Shown: positions 19,042-28,288 of the stretch, in pieces
How the letters are laid out: each line of letters opens with the position of its first letter
Position numbering within the stretch: position 1 is the stretch's first letter
DNA from: Lutibacter flavus
GTDB lineage: Bacteria > Bacteroidota > Bacteroidia > Flavobacteriales > Flavobacteriaceae
Direction: 5' to 3'
Assembly (NCBI RefSeq): GCF_900188355.1
Contig: NZ_FZNX01000005.1
Location: 248,001 to 312,000, forward strand
Length of the DNA stretch: 64,000 nt
Made by a program: the position numbers and the translations under genes
The notes under the pieces: model-generated
The model's database searches: none
Seen by the model: the letters and a program-made list of their open reading frames with translations, nothing else
What the model was told of the DNA's origin: nothing

Positions 19042-20298
19042 ATGACAATAGATAAAAATCAATTATTAAGATTTACAACCGCAGGTAGTGTAGATGATGG
19101 AAAAAGCACCTTAATAGGCCGTTTGTTGTACGATTCAAAATCAATTTTTGAAGACCAATTAGATGCTATAGAAACGACGAGTAAACGCAGAGGTCATGAG
19201 GGCGTTGATTTGGCATTGTTTACGGACGGGTTACGAGATGAAAGAGAACAAGGAATTACCATTGATGTAGCCTACAGATATTTTACAACACCTAAACGAA
19301 AATTTATAATTGCAGATACACCTGGTCATATACAATATACAAGAAATATGGTTACAGGTGCATCCACTGCAAATGCGGCAATTATTTTAATTGATGCCAG
19401 ACATGGAGTAATTGAACAAACTAAACGGCATTCGTTTATTGCATCGTTATTACAAATTCCACATATTATTGTGTGTATAAATAAAATGGATTTAGTGGAT
19501 TATAAAGAAGCACGTTTTAATGAGATTATGGCAGATTATGAAGAAATAGCTTCAAAAATGTTGATAAAAGATGTGCGTTACATTCCAATTAGCGCTTTAA
19601 ATGGAGACAATGTGGTTAATAAATCTCAAAATATGGATTGGTACCATGGAGCGCCTTTATTACATGTATTAGAAACCTTACACATTAGTAGTGATATTAA
19701 TAAAATAGATGGTCGTTTTCCTGTGCAAACTGTTATTAGACCACAAAATGAAGCACATAGAGATTATAGAGGGTATGCTGGTAGAATTGCAAGCGGTATT
19801 TTTAAACCAGGACAAGAAATAGTTGTATTACCATCTGGTTTTACATCTGTAATTAAATCTATTGATACATTCTCAGGTAATGTGCAGGAAGCTTTCGCAC
19901 CAATGTCGGTAGTCATAACTTTAGAAGATGATATTGATGTAAGTAGAGGAGATTTAATTGCTAAAAAAAATAATATGCCAGAAGTTTCTCAGGATATTGA
20001 TCTAATGCTATGTTGGTTTAATAATTTACCAGCAAAACCAAGAGCCAAATATAAAATACAACATACCTCAAATGAGCAAAAAGCAATGATAAAGGAGGTA
20101 GTTTATAAAGTAAATATTGATACCTATGAGCGCGATAAAGTGGATAAAGAATTAACAATGAATGCTATTTGTAGGGTAAAAATAAGAACCACTAAGCCAT
20201 TAATGATTGATTCTTATAGAACAAATAGAACCACAGGAAGTATTATATTAATTGATGATGCTACCAATGAAACTGTAGCAGCTGGAATGATTGTGTAG
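19042..20298 (+). CDS. cysN: Sulfate adenylyltransferase GTPase subunit CysN
   Basis: CysN is the GTPase partner of CysD. The 418-residue protein has the G1 motif GSVDDGKSTLIGRLLYD near residue 16, the REQGITIDVAYRYF switch region, DTPGHIQYTRNM and NKMD, followed by two beta-barrel domains. There is no fused APS kinase; CysC is a separate gene here. No cysH or cysI is nearby, so the local purpose of PAPS is more likely sulfotransfer than sulfide production. Confidence 0.96.
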   Translation: MTIDKNQLLRFTTAGSVDDGKSTLIGRLLYDSKSIFEDQLDAIETTSKRRGHEGVDLALFTDGLRDEREQGITIDVAYRYFTTPKRKFIIADTPGHIQYTRNMVTGASTANAAIILIDARHGVIEQTKRHSFIASLLQIPHIIVCINKMDLVDYKEARFNEIMADYEEIASKMLIKDVRYIPISALNGDNVVNKSQNMDWYHGAPLLHVLETLHISSDINKIDGRFPVQTVIRPQNEAHRDYRGYAGRIASGIFKPGQEIVVLPSGFTSVIKSIDTFSGNVQEAFAPMSVVITLEDDIDVSRGDLIAKKNNMPEVSQDIDLMLCWFNNLPAKPRAKYKIQHTSNEQKAMIKEVVYKVNIDTYERDKVDKELTMNAICRVKIRTTKPLMIDSYRTNRTTGSIILIDDATNETVAAGMIV

Positions 20299-20342
20299 TG
20301 GCAGTTCGTGTGCAGTGATCAGCGGAGAAAGGGAATATAAAA

Positions 20343-20405
20343 AGTCTTCGACAAGTTCAGACTGACTGATGAACACATTGTCACACTGAGCCTGTCGAGG
20401 TGTTA
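20343..20405. repeat. Two opposing copies of the palindromic repeat after cysN
   Basis: An inverted copy at 20343-20363 (agtcttcgacaagttcagac and one more base) faces a direct copy at 20381-20405 (tcacactgagcctgtcgagg and the following tgtta). Both contain the cgacaagttcag/gagcctgtcga core seen between cysD and cysN. They occupy the 234-base gap between cysN and the flippase gene, in which I see no ORF. Confidence 0.8.
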
Positions 20406-20532
20406 GCCTTTATTGTGATTACTAGAACGGTAGAAGAGGTAATTGATTTTAAGAGCTTGAGATAACCTGAAGATTATATGTGAGTAGTATGACTATTAAC
20501 AAACAAAAAAATAAAACAACAATAACAATAAT

Positions 20533-21975
20533 TTGAGCCAATTAAAACAAAAAGCTTTATCAGGGATATTTTGGTCTGGACTTCAGCAATTCGGAAAACA
20601 AGGTATTGGCTTTATAGTGTCTATTGTTTTGGCACGTTTGTTATTGCCAGAAGAATTTGGGCTCATTGCTATGATTGGTATATTTATGGGCATAGGAGCC
20701 TCATTAATGGATGCTGGGTTGGGTTCCTCTCTAATAAGGACCGAAAATCCAACGCAGGAAGATTATTCTACAGTGTTTTATTACAATTTAATTGGAAGTG
20801 TTGCAATGTATGTGTTGCTATTTGCAACAGCGCCCCTGATAGCTGATTTTTACAATCAAGAAATTTTGATTTCTATTATTAGGTGGTATGGCATTATTTT
20901 TATTATCAATGCTTTTGCAATGATTCAAAATACAAGATTGACCAAGCTTATGGATTTTAAAACTCAAATGCAAATATATCTTCCTTCAACCATTATTGGT
21001 GGGTTGGTTGGTATTATAATGGCCTATTTAGGCTATGGAGTTTGGAGTTTGGTGTATATGGCAATAATACAAGCGATTGCCAGTACCTTGCAATTATGGT
21101 TTTATTCTAAATGGAAACCTAGTTGGGTATTTAATAAATATAAATTTAAACACCATTTTAAGTATGGCTATAAATTAACATTATCTGGGTTGTTAGATGT
21201 TGTTTTTGTAAATGCTTATACCATTATTATTGGTAAGTTTTTTGCCCCAGCACAAGTAGGTTTTTATAATAGAGCCAATAGTTTAAAGCAATTGCCTGTT
21301 ACTAATATTTCAGCAGTTTTAAATAAGGTTACCTTTCCCTTATTTGCTGAAATCAAGGATGATACAGTCCGTTTAAAAAGTGTATATAAAAGAATTATGC
21401 AAATGGTAATTTTTCTTGTTGCTCCTGTTTTGCTAATAATGGCTGCGCTAGCAGAACCTTTATTTCGTTTCTTATTTACAGAAAAGTGGTTACCTGCTGT
21501 GCCTTATTTTCAAATACTGTGTTGGAACGGTATTTTGTACCCTATACATGCTTACAATTTAACTATTTTAAATGTAAAAGGGCGAAGCGATTTGTTTTTA
21601 AAATTAGAAATTGTTAAAAAAATAATGATAGTATTAGTAGTTGTTGTTTCCTTTCAATTTGGTATTTATGGTTTGTTGTATGGCGCAGTATTTACATCAG
21701 TTGTTGGGTTTTTAATCAATACTCATTATTCAGGAAAGTATTTAAACTATCCTGCCTTGGAACAAACTAAAGATTTATTACCTATTATTTTTATGGCTTT
21801 TATTGCAAGCGCATTTGTATATTTTGAGGAGCTTTTTTTTAAGGATAAAATAAACTATGATGCCATTCGTTTGCTTATTGGAGGTTTGTTAGGCGGAGGA
21901 ATTTACTTACTTTTAGCGGCCCTATTTAAAATGAATTCGTTAACAGAATTAAAAAATATAATTAGAAAAAGATGA
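20533..21975 (+). CDS. Polysaccharide flippase, MOP superfamily (Wzx-like), first copy
   Basis: The 480-residue membrane protein has about 12-14 hydrophobic helices and starts with the family pattern LKQKALSGIFWSGLQQFGKQ and GFIVSIVLARLLLPEEFGLI. Such proteins move undecaprenyl-linked sugar units across the inner membrane. The start is TTG at 20533, chosen because it begins the conserved N-terminal segment directly. Its end overlaps the DegT aminotransferase start by 4 bases. A second flippase lies at 39760-41004. Confidence 0.9.
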   Translation: MSQLKQKALSGIFWSGLQQFGKQGIGFIVSIVLARLLLPEEFGLIAMIGIFMGIGASLMDAGLGSSLIRTENPTQEDYSTVFYYNLIGSVAMYVLLFATAPLIADFYNQEILISIIRWYGIIFIINAFAMIQNTRLTKLMDFKTQMQIYLPSTIIGGLVGIIMAYLGYGVWSLVYMAIIQAIASTLQLWFYSKWKPSWVFNKYKFKHHFKYGYKLTLSGLLDVVFVNAYTIIIGKFFAPAQVGFYNRANSLKQLPVTNISAVLNKVTFPLFAEIKDDTVRLKSVYKRIMQMVIFLVAPVLLIMAALAEPLFRFLFTEKWLPAVPYFQILCWNGILYPIHAYNLTILNVKGRSDLFLKLEIVKKIMIVLVVVVSFQFGIYGLLYGAVFTSVVGFLINTHYSGKYLNYPALEQTKDLLPIIFMAFIASAFVYFEELFFKDKINYDAIRLLIGGLLGGGIYLLLAALFKMNSLTELKNIIRKR

Positions 21976-23045
21976 TTAATGTAACCAAAGCCTTTTTTCC
22001 GCCTATAGAGGAATATCAGTTACAATTGCAGCGTATTTGGAAAAACCAATGGCTAACAAACCGAGGCGAGCTAGTACGTGAGTTAGAAGATGATTTAAAA
22101 GGGTATTTAGGTGTTAAGCATGTAGTTTGTATGAATAATGGCACCATACCATTACAAATAGCATTAAAGGTTTTAGGAAATAGAGGGGAAATAATAACCA
22201 CTCCATTTAGTTATGTAGCCTCAACATCAGTCATTGTTTGGGAAAATTGCACTCCGGTTTTTGTAGATATTCATCCAGAATATTTAACTATTGATGAAAC
22301 GAAGATTGAAGACGCTATCACCCCAAAAACCACGGCCATTTTAGCTACACATGTTTTTGGAAACCCTTGCCATGTAGAAGCCATTGAAGCCATTGCCAAC
22401 AAACACCAGTTAAAAGTAATTTACGATGCTGCACATTCTTTTGGAGTAACCTATAAGGGAAATTCATTATTTAATTATGGAGATGTAAGTACCTGTAGTT
22501 TTCATGCTACTAAAATATTTCATACCGGTGAAGGCGGTGCCTTATTTTGTAACAATAAAGCACTCTTTGATCAATTGTATTTCAGCCATAATTTTGGACA
22601 TAAAAGTGCTACCGAATTTTATGGACTGGGAATTAATGGGAAACTTTCCGAGTTACAAGCAGCTATGGGTTTGGCTGTATTACCATACATGAAACAAATT
22701 TCAGAAGGTAGAAAAAAAGTGGTGGCGTATTATAATAAAAACCTTGATTTTTCTAATTTAAAAACAATGAAATTGAGGGAAAATTCAGACTGGAATTATA
22801 GTTACTATCCAGTGTTGTTTGAAACTGAGGAAGTTTTATTAAAAGTGCAAAAAACATTAAACGAGTCTCAAATATTTCCAAGACGTTATTTTTACCCTTC
22901 CTTAAATACCTTAAATTATGCAGGTAAACAAAAAATGCCGGTTTCTGAAAGTATAGCAGCTAGAGTGTTGTGTTTACCTTTATTTCCAGATCTTAATTTA
23001 GATGAATTAAAAAAAATAATTGATATTATAAACACCAATATTTAA
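21972..23045 (+). CDS. DegT/DnrJ/EryC1/StrS sugar aminotransferase
   Basis: The 357-residue PLP enzyme transfers an amino group to a keto-sugar nucleotide. It has the NNGTIPLQIALKVLG segment, TTPFSYVASTSVIVW, the PLP-binding YDAAHSFG with Asp152, and SFHATKIFHTGEGGAL with the Schiff-base Lys181. The start overlaps the flippase stop (GATGATTAA). The keto-sugar could come from RmlB or a WlbA-type reaction; which one is not visible from sequence. Confidence 0.92.
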   Translation: MINVTKAFFPPIEEYQLQLQRIWKNQWLTNRGELVRELEDDLKGYLGVKHVVCMNNGTIPLQIALKVLGNRGEIITTPFSYVASTSVIVWENCTPVFVDIHPEYLTIDETKIEDAITPKTTAILATHVFGNPCHVEAIEAIANKHQLKVIYDAAHSFGVTYKGNSLFNYGDVSTCSFHATKIFHTGEGGALFCNNKALFDQLYFSHNFGHKSATEFYGLGINGKLSELQAAMGLAVLPYMKQISEGRKKVVAYYNKNLDFSNLKTMKLRENSDWNYSYYPVLFETEEVLLKVQKTLNESQIFPRRYFYPSLNTLNYAGKQKMPVSESIAARVLCLPLFPDLNLDELKKIIDIINTNI

Positions 23046-23046
23046 T

Positions 23047-23757
23047 ATGAAAGTAGCAATTATGCAACCATATTTTATGCCTTATATAGGCTATTTTCAG
23101 TTAATTAATGCCGTAGATGAATTTATATTGTTTGATACACCGCAATTTATTAGACATGGATGGATTGAAAGAAATAACATTTTAAAAATAAATGGTGATT
23201 CAATATATATTAAAGTGCCATTGGTTAAACATGAAAGAAGCACTGCAATTTTAGATATTAAAATTAATAATAGTATTAATTGGGAAGAAAAAATATTAGC
23301 TCAAATAACACATTATAAAAAAAAAGCACCATATTATAATGAAGTTACAACCTTGTTAAATTATAGTTTTGAATTTAAGACTGAGTCAATAGTAAAACTT
23401 AATTATTATGCATTAAAGACTATATGCGACTATTTAAATATAACTACTCCAATTAAAATTTGGTCTGAAATGAAGGTCGAAATAGAATCTGCGAATGCTC
23501 CAGATGAATGGGCTTTAAACATTTGTAAAGCATTAAAGGCTGATACATATTACAATCCAGAGGGTGGGCTTTCTTTTTTTGATAGAAGTAAGTATAAAAA
23601 CGAAAATATTGAAATTAAGTTTTTAAGATCTACTGAAATTGAGTACAATCAATTCTCAAATAATTTTGTTCCTTTTTTATCAATTATTGACTTATTGATG
23701 TTTTGTTCAAAAAATGAAGTTATTTCTATGATGGATAAATTTAAAATAATAGACTAG
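23047..23757 (+). CDS. WbqC-family protein
   Basis: The 236-residue soluble protein starts with the WbqC signature MQPYFMPYIGYFQLINAVD and continues with FDTPQFIRHGWIERN and, near the C-terminus, YYNPEGGLSFFDRSKYK. WbqC proteins occur in many O-antigen and capsule loci; their biochemical role is, to my knowledge, not established. Here the gene begins one base after the aminotransferase stop and abuts the next gene (stop TAG directly followed by ATG), so it belongs to a tightly packed block ending in a sulfotransferase. Confidence 0.88.
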   Translation: MKVAIMQPYFMPYIGYFQLINAVDEFILFDTPQFIRHGWIERNNILKINGDSIYIKVPLVKHERSTAILDIKINNSINWEEKILAQITHYKKKAPYYNEVTTLLNYSFEFKTESIVKLNYYALKTICDYLNITTPIKIWSEMKVEIESANAPDEWALNICKALKADTYYNPEGGLSFFDRSKYKNENIEIKFLRSTEIEYNQFSNNFVPFLSIIDLLMFCSKNEVISMMDKFKIID

Positions 23758-24681
23758 ATGATAAGTAAAAAAGCAGAGATAATTGAAAATTTATCTAGAG
23801 ATATACATTTTACAAATTCAGCAAGAGAAGGATGGGAAATTATATTGAGAAATCTTAATCCTAATTCTAAAATATTGTTACCATCATATATTGGTATTAC
23901 AGAAAGAGAAGGATCTGGAATATTTGATCCTGTAGTTAAAATAGGTGTTGATTATGATTTTTATTTATTAAATGATGATTTATCTCTTTCGATTAGCGAA
24001 ATTAAAAGGCAACTTGAAAAACAAGAATATGATTTAATATTACTTGTTCATTACTTTGGATTTAAACTGAAAAATGTTAACAGTATAATAAATTTGTGTA
24101 AACAATACAATGTCATTACTGTTGAGGATTGCGCTCATTTGTACAATTATAATTTATATGATTTTTCTAAAGTTGGATTAAATAGTGATTTTATATTTTA
24201 TTCTTTGCATAAAAATTTTCCATTAAATGATGGAGGGGCATTTATCCAAAATAATTTAAACCTAAAAAGACCCAATGTTTCAACAATTAAATTGAAATCA
24301 AATATTTCATTTAAAATTAGCAAATATGATTCAATAGCAATTGCTAAAAAGCGTATTGAAAATTTTATTTATTTGGAAAATTTATTAGTTGGAATACCAT
24401 GTTTAAGATCTTTAAAAAAAATCGGGAGTGAAGATATACCTAATAGCTACCCAATAATTGTTGAAAATGGTTTAAGGGAAAAGCTGTATTTTTGGTTATT
24501 AGATAATAACATGACCGTAATTGCATTATATTATAGGTTAATTTCTCCTTTGAATAAAAAAGAATTTAAATCTATGAAAGCAATTTCTGATTCGATATTA
24601 AATTTACCTGTTCATCAAGACATAACAAAATCTGATCTTTTTAATTTAACAGAAAAAATAAAAGAGTTTTATGAAAAGTAA
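23758..24681 (+). CDS. PLP-dependent aminotransferase-fold protein, DegT-like, divergent
   Basis: This 307-residue protein is shorter than usual DegT enzymes but keeps the spacing of the key motifs: LLPSYIG where DegT has TTPFSY, VEDCAHLYN with Asp124 for PLP binding, and FYSLHKNFPLNDGGAF with a lysine at 152 in the Schiff-base position. The last third is reduced. It may be a true but divergent sugar aminotransferase or a related PLP enzyme. It directly abuts the wbqC gene and overlaps the methyltransferase gene by 11 bases. Confidence 0.7.
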   Translation: MISKKAEIIENLSRDIHFTNSAREGWEIILRNLNPNSKILLPSYIGITEREGSGIFDPVVKIGVDYDFYLLNDDLSLSISEIKRQLEKQEYDLILLVHYFGFKLKNVNSIINLCKQYNVITVEDCAHLYNYNLYDFSKVGLNSDFIFYSLHKNFPLNDGGAFIQNNLNLKRPNVSTIKLKSNISFKISKYDSIAIAKKRIENFIYLENLLVGIPCLRSLKKIGSEDIPNSYPIIVENGLREKLYFWLLDNNMTVIALYYRLISPLNKKEFKSMKAISDSILNLPVHQDITKSDLFNLTEKIKEFYEK

Positions 24682-25396
24682 GGAAAGCTCATCAGAAGAA
24701 TATTGGAAATTAAATTTTAATAATGATAAAATTGTTAATGCTACGGATGATTTACAAGTAAATATTGCTCGTACAAAGAATGGAAAGAGAGTTGAAAATA
24801 AGATTTGGACTAAAACTCTTTCATATTTAACAGAAATTCTTTCTATTGATAAAAACTCAAATGTTCTTGAATTGTGCTGTGGTAATGGTGTAATTATTGG
24901 TGAATTATCTAAATCCTGTCGTAATGCATATGGTATTGATTATTCGAAGACACTTTTAAATCAGTTATCAAAACAATATAAAAATGAAAATTTAAAAACA
25001 AAACTAGGTGATGTAAATACGGTTAAATTAGATATAGAAATGTATAACGCAATTATAATTTACTTTTCACTCCAACATTTTAATGAACGAGATGCTTTCT
25101 TATTAATAGAAAAAAGTATTGAATCTTTAAAATTAGGTGGAAAAATATTAATTGGTGACATTCCTGATCTTGATAAAAAATGGGATTATATAAATAAACC
25201 CATATATTGCAAAGATTATTTTAATAGATTGAAAGAACGAAGACCAAAAATTGGCTATTGGTTCCAAAAGGAGTTTTTTCTAGCAATGAATAATTGTTTT
25301 CCACACACAGAATTTAAAATAATAAATCAACCAGATTATCAAATTAATTCAGATCATTGCTTTGATATTTTAATAGAAAAAAATGAAATCATTTAA
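24671..25396 (+). CDS. SAM-dependent methyltransferase, class I
   Basis: The 241-residue protein has the SAM-binding motif I NVLELCCGNGVIIGEL at about residues 64-79, an acidic end of strand 2 (AYGIDYSKTLLNQL), and a later LKLGGKILIGDIPD motif, all as in class I methyltransferases. It overlaps the gene before by 11 bases and the sulfotransferase gene by 14. Acceptor is unknown; the setting suggests O- or N-methylation of a sugar or of an intermediate made by the adjacent PLP protein. Confidence 0.85.
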   Translation: MKSKESSSEEYWKLNFNNDKIVNATDDLQVNIARTKNGKRVENKIWTKTLSYLTEILSIDKNSNVLELCCGNGVIIGELSKSCRNAYGIDYSKTLLNQLSKQYKNENLKTKLGDVNTVKLDIEMYNAIIIYFSLQHFNERDAFLLIEKSIESLKLGGKILIGDIPDLDKKWDYINKPIYCKDYFNRLKERRPKIGYWFQKEFFLAMNNCFPHTEFKIINQPDYQINSDHCFDILIEKNEII

Positions 25397-26195
25397 AGTA
25401 GCAATACATGGTGTTCCTAGGTCCGGAACTAGTTGGATTGGGTCTATTTTTGATTCCTCAAAAAATGTAGTATATAGAAATCAACCACTTTTTTCTTTTG
25501 CTTTTAAATCGTTTTTAAACGAAGAGTCTTCTGGTAATGAAATTGATGATTTTTTTGAATCGATTTCAAAAAGTAACGATGATTATATAACTCAAAAGGA
25601 AGGGAAGAATAATGGATTAATTCCTGATTTTGATAAAGGACTACAAACACATATTGTATATAAGGAAGCTAGATATCATCACATTTTACCAAACATGTTA
25701 AGTAATGATAAAGATGTTAAGGTTGTAGGAATAATTAGAAATCCAAAAAGTGTTATCTCCTCTTGGATGAATGCCCCTAAAGAATTTAATAATAAGGAAT
25801 GGGATATATTTACAGAATGGAAAGATGCTAATTTAAAAAATTTAAAGGCTCCTGAAGAATTTTATGGGTATAATAAATGGAAAGAAACTGCCTTGAACTT
25901 TTTAGAATTAAAAAATAAATATCCAAAAAGATTTTACATTCTTAATTATAAAACTCTATTGAATGATACTGAAAATGAAGTACGAAATCTTTTTTCGTTT
26001 TGCAATATAAGTATTGATAGTCAGACTATTAATTTTTTGAAGAAAGGTCAAAATATAGATTTATCGCATGAGGCTTATTCCGTATATAGAAAAAATCAAA
26101 AAGATGATAAATGGAAAAATCATTTGCCAATTCAAATAATAAATGAGATTGATAAGGATTTAATAAAATCAGGTCTGGAACTATATATCAATTAA
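25383..26195 (+). CDS. PAPS-dependent sulfotransferase
   Basis: The 270-residue protein begins with the 5'-phosphosulfate-binding loop HGVPRSGTSWIGSIF (PRSGTSW at residues 12-18) and has the 3'-phosphate-binding segment VVGIIRNPKSVISSW, with the Arg and Ser expected for PAPS. It would transfer sulfate from PAPS to a glycan or other acceptor. CysC, CysD and CysN in the same locus can make PAPS and CysQ can remove PAP, which supports a sulfated product. It is the last gene of a tightly overlapping four-gene block. Confidence 0.85.
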   Translation: MKSFKVAIHGVPRSGTSWIGSIFDSSKNVVYRNQPLFSFAFKSFLNEESSGNEIDDFFESISKSNDDYITQKEGKNNGLIPDFDKGLQTHIVYKEARYHHILPNMLSNDKDVKVVGIIRNPKSVISSWMNAPKEFNNKEWDIFTEWKDANLKNLKAPEEFYGYNKWKETALNFLELKNKYPKRFYILNYKTLLNDTENEVRNLFSFCNISIDSQTINFLKKGQNIDLSHEAYSVYRKNQKDDKWKNHLPIQIINEIDKDLIKSGLELYIN

Positions 26196-26261
26196 AATTA
26201 ATTTGAAAGCAAAGAATTAAATGAAATTTTTAAACGGATATAATGTTATTTAGGTAAAGTA

Positions 26262-27203
26262 ATGAATCTAGAAGATTTTAAATTAAAATATCAAAAACAA
26301 CCAGTTATTGAATATGCAAATTCAGTTAAAGAATCTCCTTTGGTTTCTGTATGTGTGGGAACATACCAACACGCCAGCTACATCAAAGATTGTTTAGAGG
26401 GGATTTTAATGCAAAAAACCACATTTTCATTTGAAATTTTATTAGGTGAAGATGCTTCAACTGATGGTGCCAGAGAAATTTGTATAGAATATGCAAAAAA
26501 GTACCCTGATAAAATTAAGTTGTTTTTACATCATAGAGAAAATAACATAAAAATTAATGGTGCATTTTCTGGACGTTTTAATTTTATTTACAATCTTTTT
26601 AATTCTAAAGGAAAATACATTGCACTTTGTGATGGGGATGATTATTGGATAGATCCTTTTAAATTACAGGAACAAGTAAATTTTTTAGAGCAAAATACAT
26701 CAAATATTTTATGTGGTACGGAAGTAAGCGTATTTCAGAAAAATGGTAATATTAAAGAAAAAACACAAAAATCAACCACTATTAAATTGGTTCATTTGGA
26801 GGATGTATTAAAGAATTATCCATTTTATACTTGTACAATAGTCTTTAAAAATGGGCCCATCCCAATGGAGCTGTTTCAAGATTTTAATGCAGGTGATCAC
26901 GCACTAATTTCTTATTTGTTGCAGTTTGGAAATGGTGTAATTTTGCCTAAAGTAACTACTGTTTATAATTTTCATGGCAATGGAATTTCATCTTCCTTAA
27001 ATCATGAACGCTATTTATATCACAGATTAAATGATAGAAAAGCACTTATTAAATTGCATAAACCATACTTTAAATGGATTATAAAAAAACAAGGTTTGGT
27101 AATTATTTGGAATTATTTAAAGCAAGCAATTAGGTGGCGAAAAGAGTTTATAAATGCATTATATAGCAATAGAAAATTAATAATTAAGTATATATTAAAC
27201 TAA
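26262..27203 (+). CDS. Glycosyltransferase family 2, first of a tandem pair
   Basis: The 313-residue GT-A enzyme has SVCVGTYQHASYIKDCLEG, LGEDASTDGAREIC and the metal-binding ALCDGDDYW. Its first ~130 residues are almost identical to those of the next gene, differing at only a handful of positions, while the C-terminal halves are quite different. In the first strand it carries Gly33 where the neighbour has Val (SVCVVTYQH), a position normally hydrophobic. Acceptor and donor are unknown. It follows the sulfotransferase by 66 bases. Confidence 0.9.
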   Translation: MNLEDFKLKYQKQPVIEYANSVKESPLVSVCVGTYQHASYIKDCLEGILMQKTTFSFEILLGEDASTDGAREICIEYAKKYPDKIKLFLHHRENNIKINGAFSGRFNFIYNLFNSKGKYIALCDGDDYWIDPFKLQEQVNFLEQNTSNILCGTEVSVFQKNGNIKEKTQKSTTIKLVHLEDVLKNYPFYTCTIVFKNGPIPMELFQDFNAGDHALISYLLQFGNGVILPKVTTVYNFHGNGISSSLNHERYLYHRLNDRKALIKLHKPYFKWIIKKQGLVIIWNYLKQAIRWRKEFINALYSNRKLIIKYILN

Positions 27204-27665
27204 AAAAACTGAACTGTATATATTTGCCTAAATATATATTTTAAAAGTTGTAAGATATATTAAAAATTAACTATGAATCTAGAAGATTTTAAATTAAAAT
27301 ATCAAAAACAACCAGTTATTGAATATTCAAATTCAGTTAAAGAATCTCCTTTGGTTTCTGTATGTGTGGTAACATACCAACATGCCAGCTACATCAAAGA
27401 TTGTTTAGAGGGTATTTTAATGCAAAAAACCACATTTTCATTTGAAATTTTATTAGGTGAAGATGCTTCAACTGATGGTACTAGAGAAATTTGTATAGAA
27501 TATGCAAAAAAGTACTCAGATAAAATTAAGCTGTTTTTACATCATAGAGAAAATAATATTAAAATTAACGGTTCGTTTTCAGGACGTTTTAATTTTATAT
27601 ATAATTTATATAATGCGAAAGGAAAATACATCGCACTTTGCGATGGTGACGATTATTGGACTGAC
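26262..27665. repeat. Direct repeat of ~395 bases within two glycosyltransferase genes
   Basis: Bases 26262 to about 26654 and 27273 to about 27665 (offset 1011) are nearly identical, including the identical opening atgaatctagaagatttta. Identity falls sharply after the DGDDYW codons. The pair is a recent duplication, a gene-conversion tract, or a domain swap that kept the donor-binding half. It is a ready target for recombination that would delete 1011 bases and fuse the two genes. Confidence 0.85.
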
Positions 27666-28286
27666 CCTCTAAAATTGCAAAAACAATTTGAGTTTTTGGA
27701 GGCTAATACGGACTATAGTCTATGTTTTACTTCCAGAAAAATTTTCAAAGAGGTTTCAAAAGAAGATTCTTTTGAAATCTTAAAAAATCAAACTTTTTCC
27801 TCAGAAAATATTTTAAAAGGAATGATACCTTTTACTCAAACTATTGTATATAGAAATTCAGCTAACTATTTACTAAAATTTGAAAAATACATAAAACAAG
27901 ATGCTGGAGATAGAATATTATCTTATATATTATCTTTAGAGGGGAAAATTAAAGGATTACAAGATATTACTTCAGTTTATAGATTTACAGGACAAGGGGT
28001 GTGGTCAAGTAAGCATCAAGGAACTATTTTATTTGCCAATTTAGATAGTCTTCAAAAGTTTTATAAAGATATTGGTTTAACGGAGCAAAATAAATATTTT
28101 TATGAATTTTTATATCCTATCCATTTAAAAATTTTATTTGATATGAGAATTTCCTTTTTAAATAAAATGAAAGAATTCTCTAAAATAAAAAAACGTTATT
28201 CATTTAAAAATAAGTACTATTTTAAATATTTATTAAAATATATTTTAGAGTTATTTTCGGTTTTAAAGCAAAGAAACAATAAATAA
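27273..28286 (+). CDS. Glycosyltransferase family 2, second of a tandem pair
   Basis: The 337-residue protein shares the N-terminal nucleotide-sugar-binding half with the preceding gene (MNLEDFKLKYQKQPVIEY start, LGEDASTDGTREIC, ALCDGDDYW). After about residue 131 the sequences diverge: here QKQFEFLEANTDYSLCFTSR and a basic C-terminal tail. Conserved donor halves with different acceptor halves suggest the same sugar is added to different acceptors. The 69-base gap before it contains no structure I can name. Confidence 0.9.
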   Translation: MNLEDFKLKYQKQPVIEYSNSVKESPLVSVCVVTYQHASYIKDCLEGILMQKTTFSFEILLGEDASTDGTREICIEYAKKYSDKIKLFLHHRENNIKINGSFSGRFNFIYNLYNAKGKYIALCDGDDYWTDPLKLQKQFEFLEANTDYSLCFTSRKIFKEVSKEDSFEILKNQTFSSENILKGMIPFTQTIVYRNSANYLLKFEKYIKQDAGDRILSYILSLEGKIKGLQDITSVYRFTGQGVWSSKHQGTILFANLDSLQKFYKDIGLTEQNKYFYEFLYPIHLKILFDMRISFLNKMKEFSKIKKRYSFKNKYYFKYLLKYILELFSVLKQRNNK

Positions 28287-28288
28287 TT

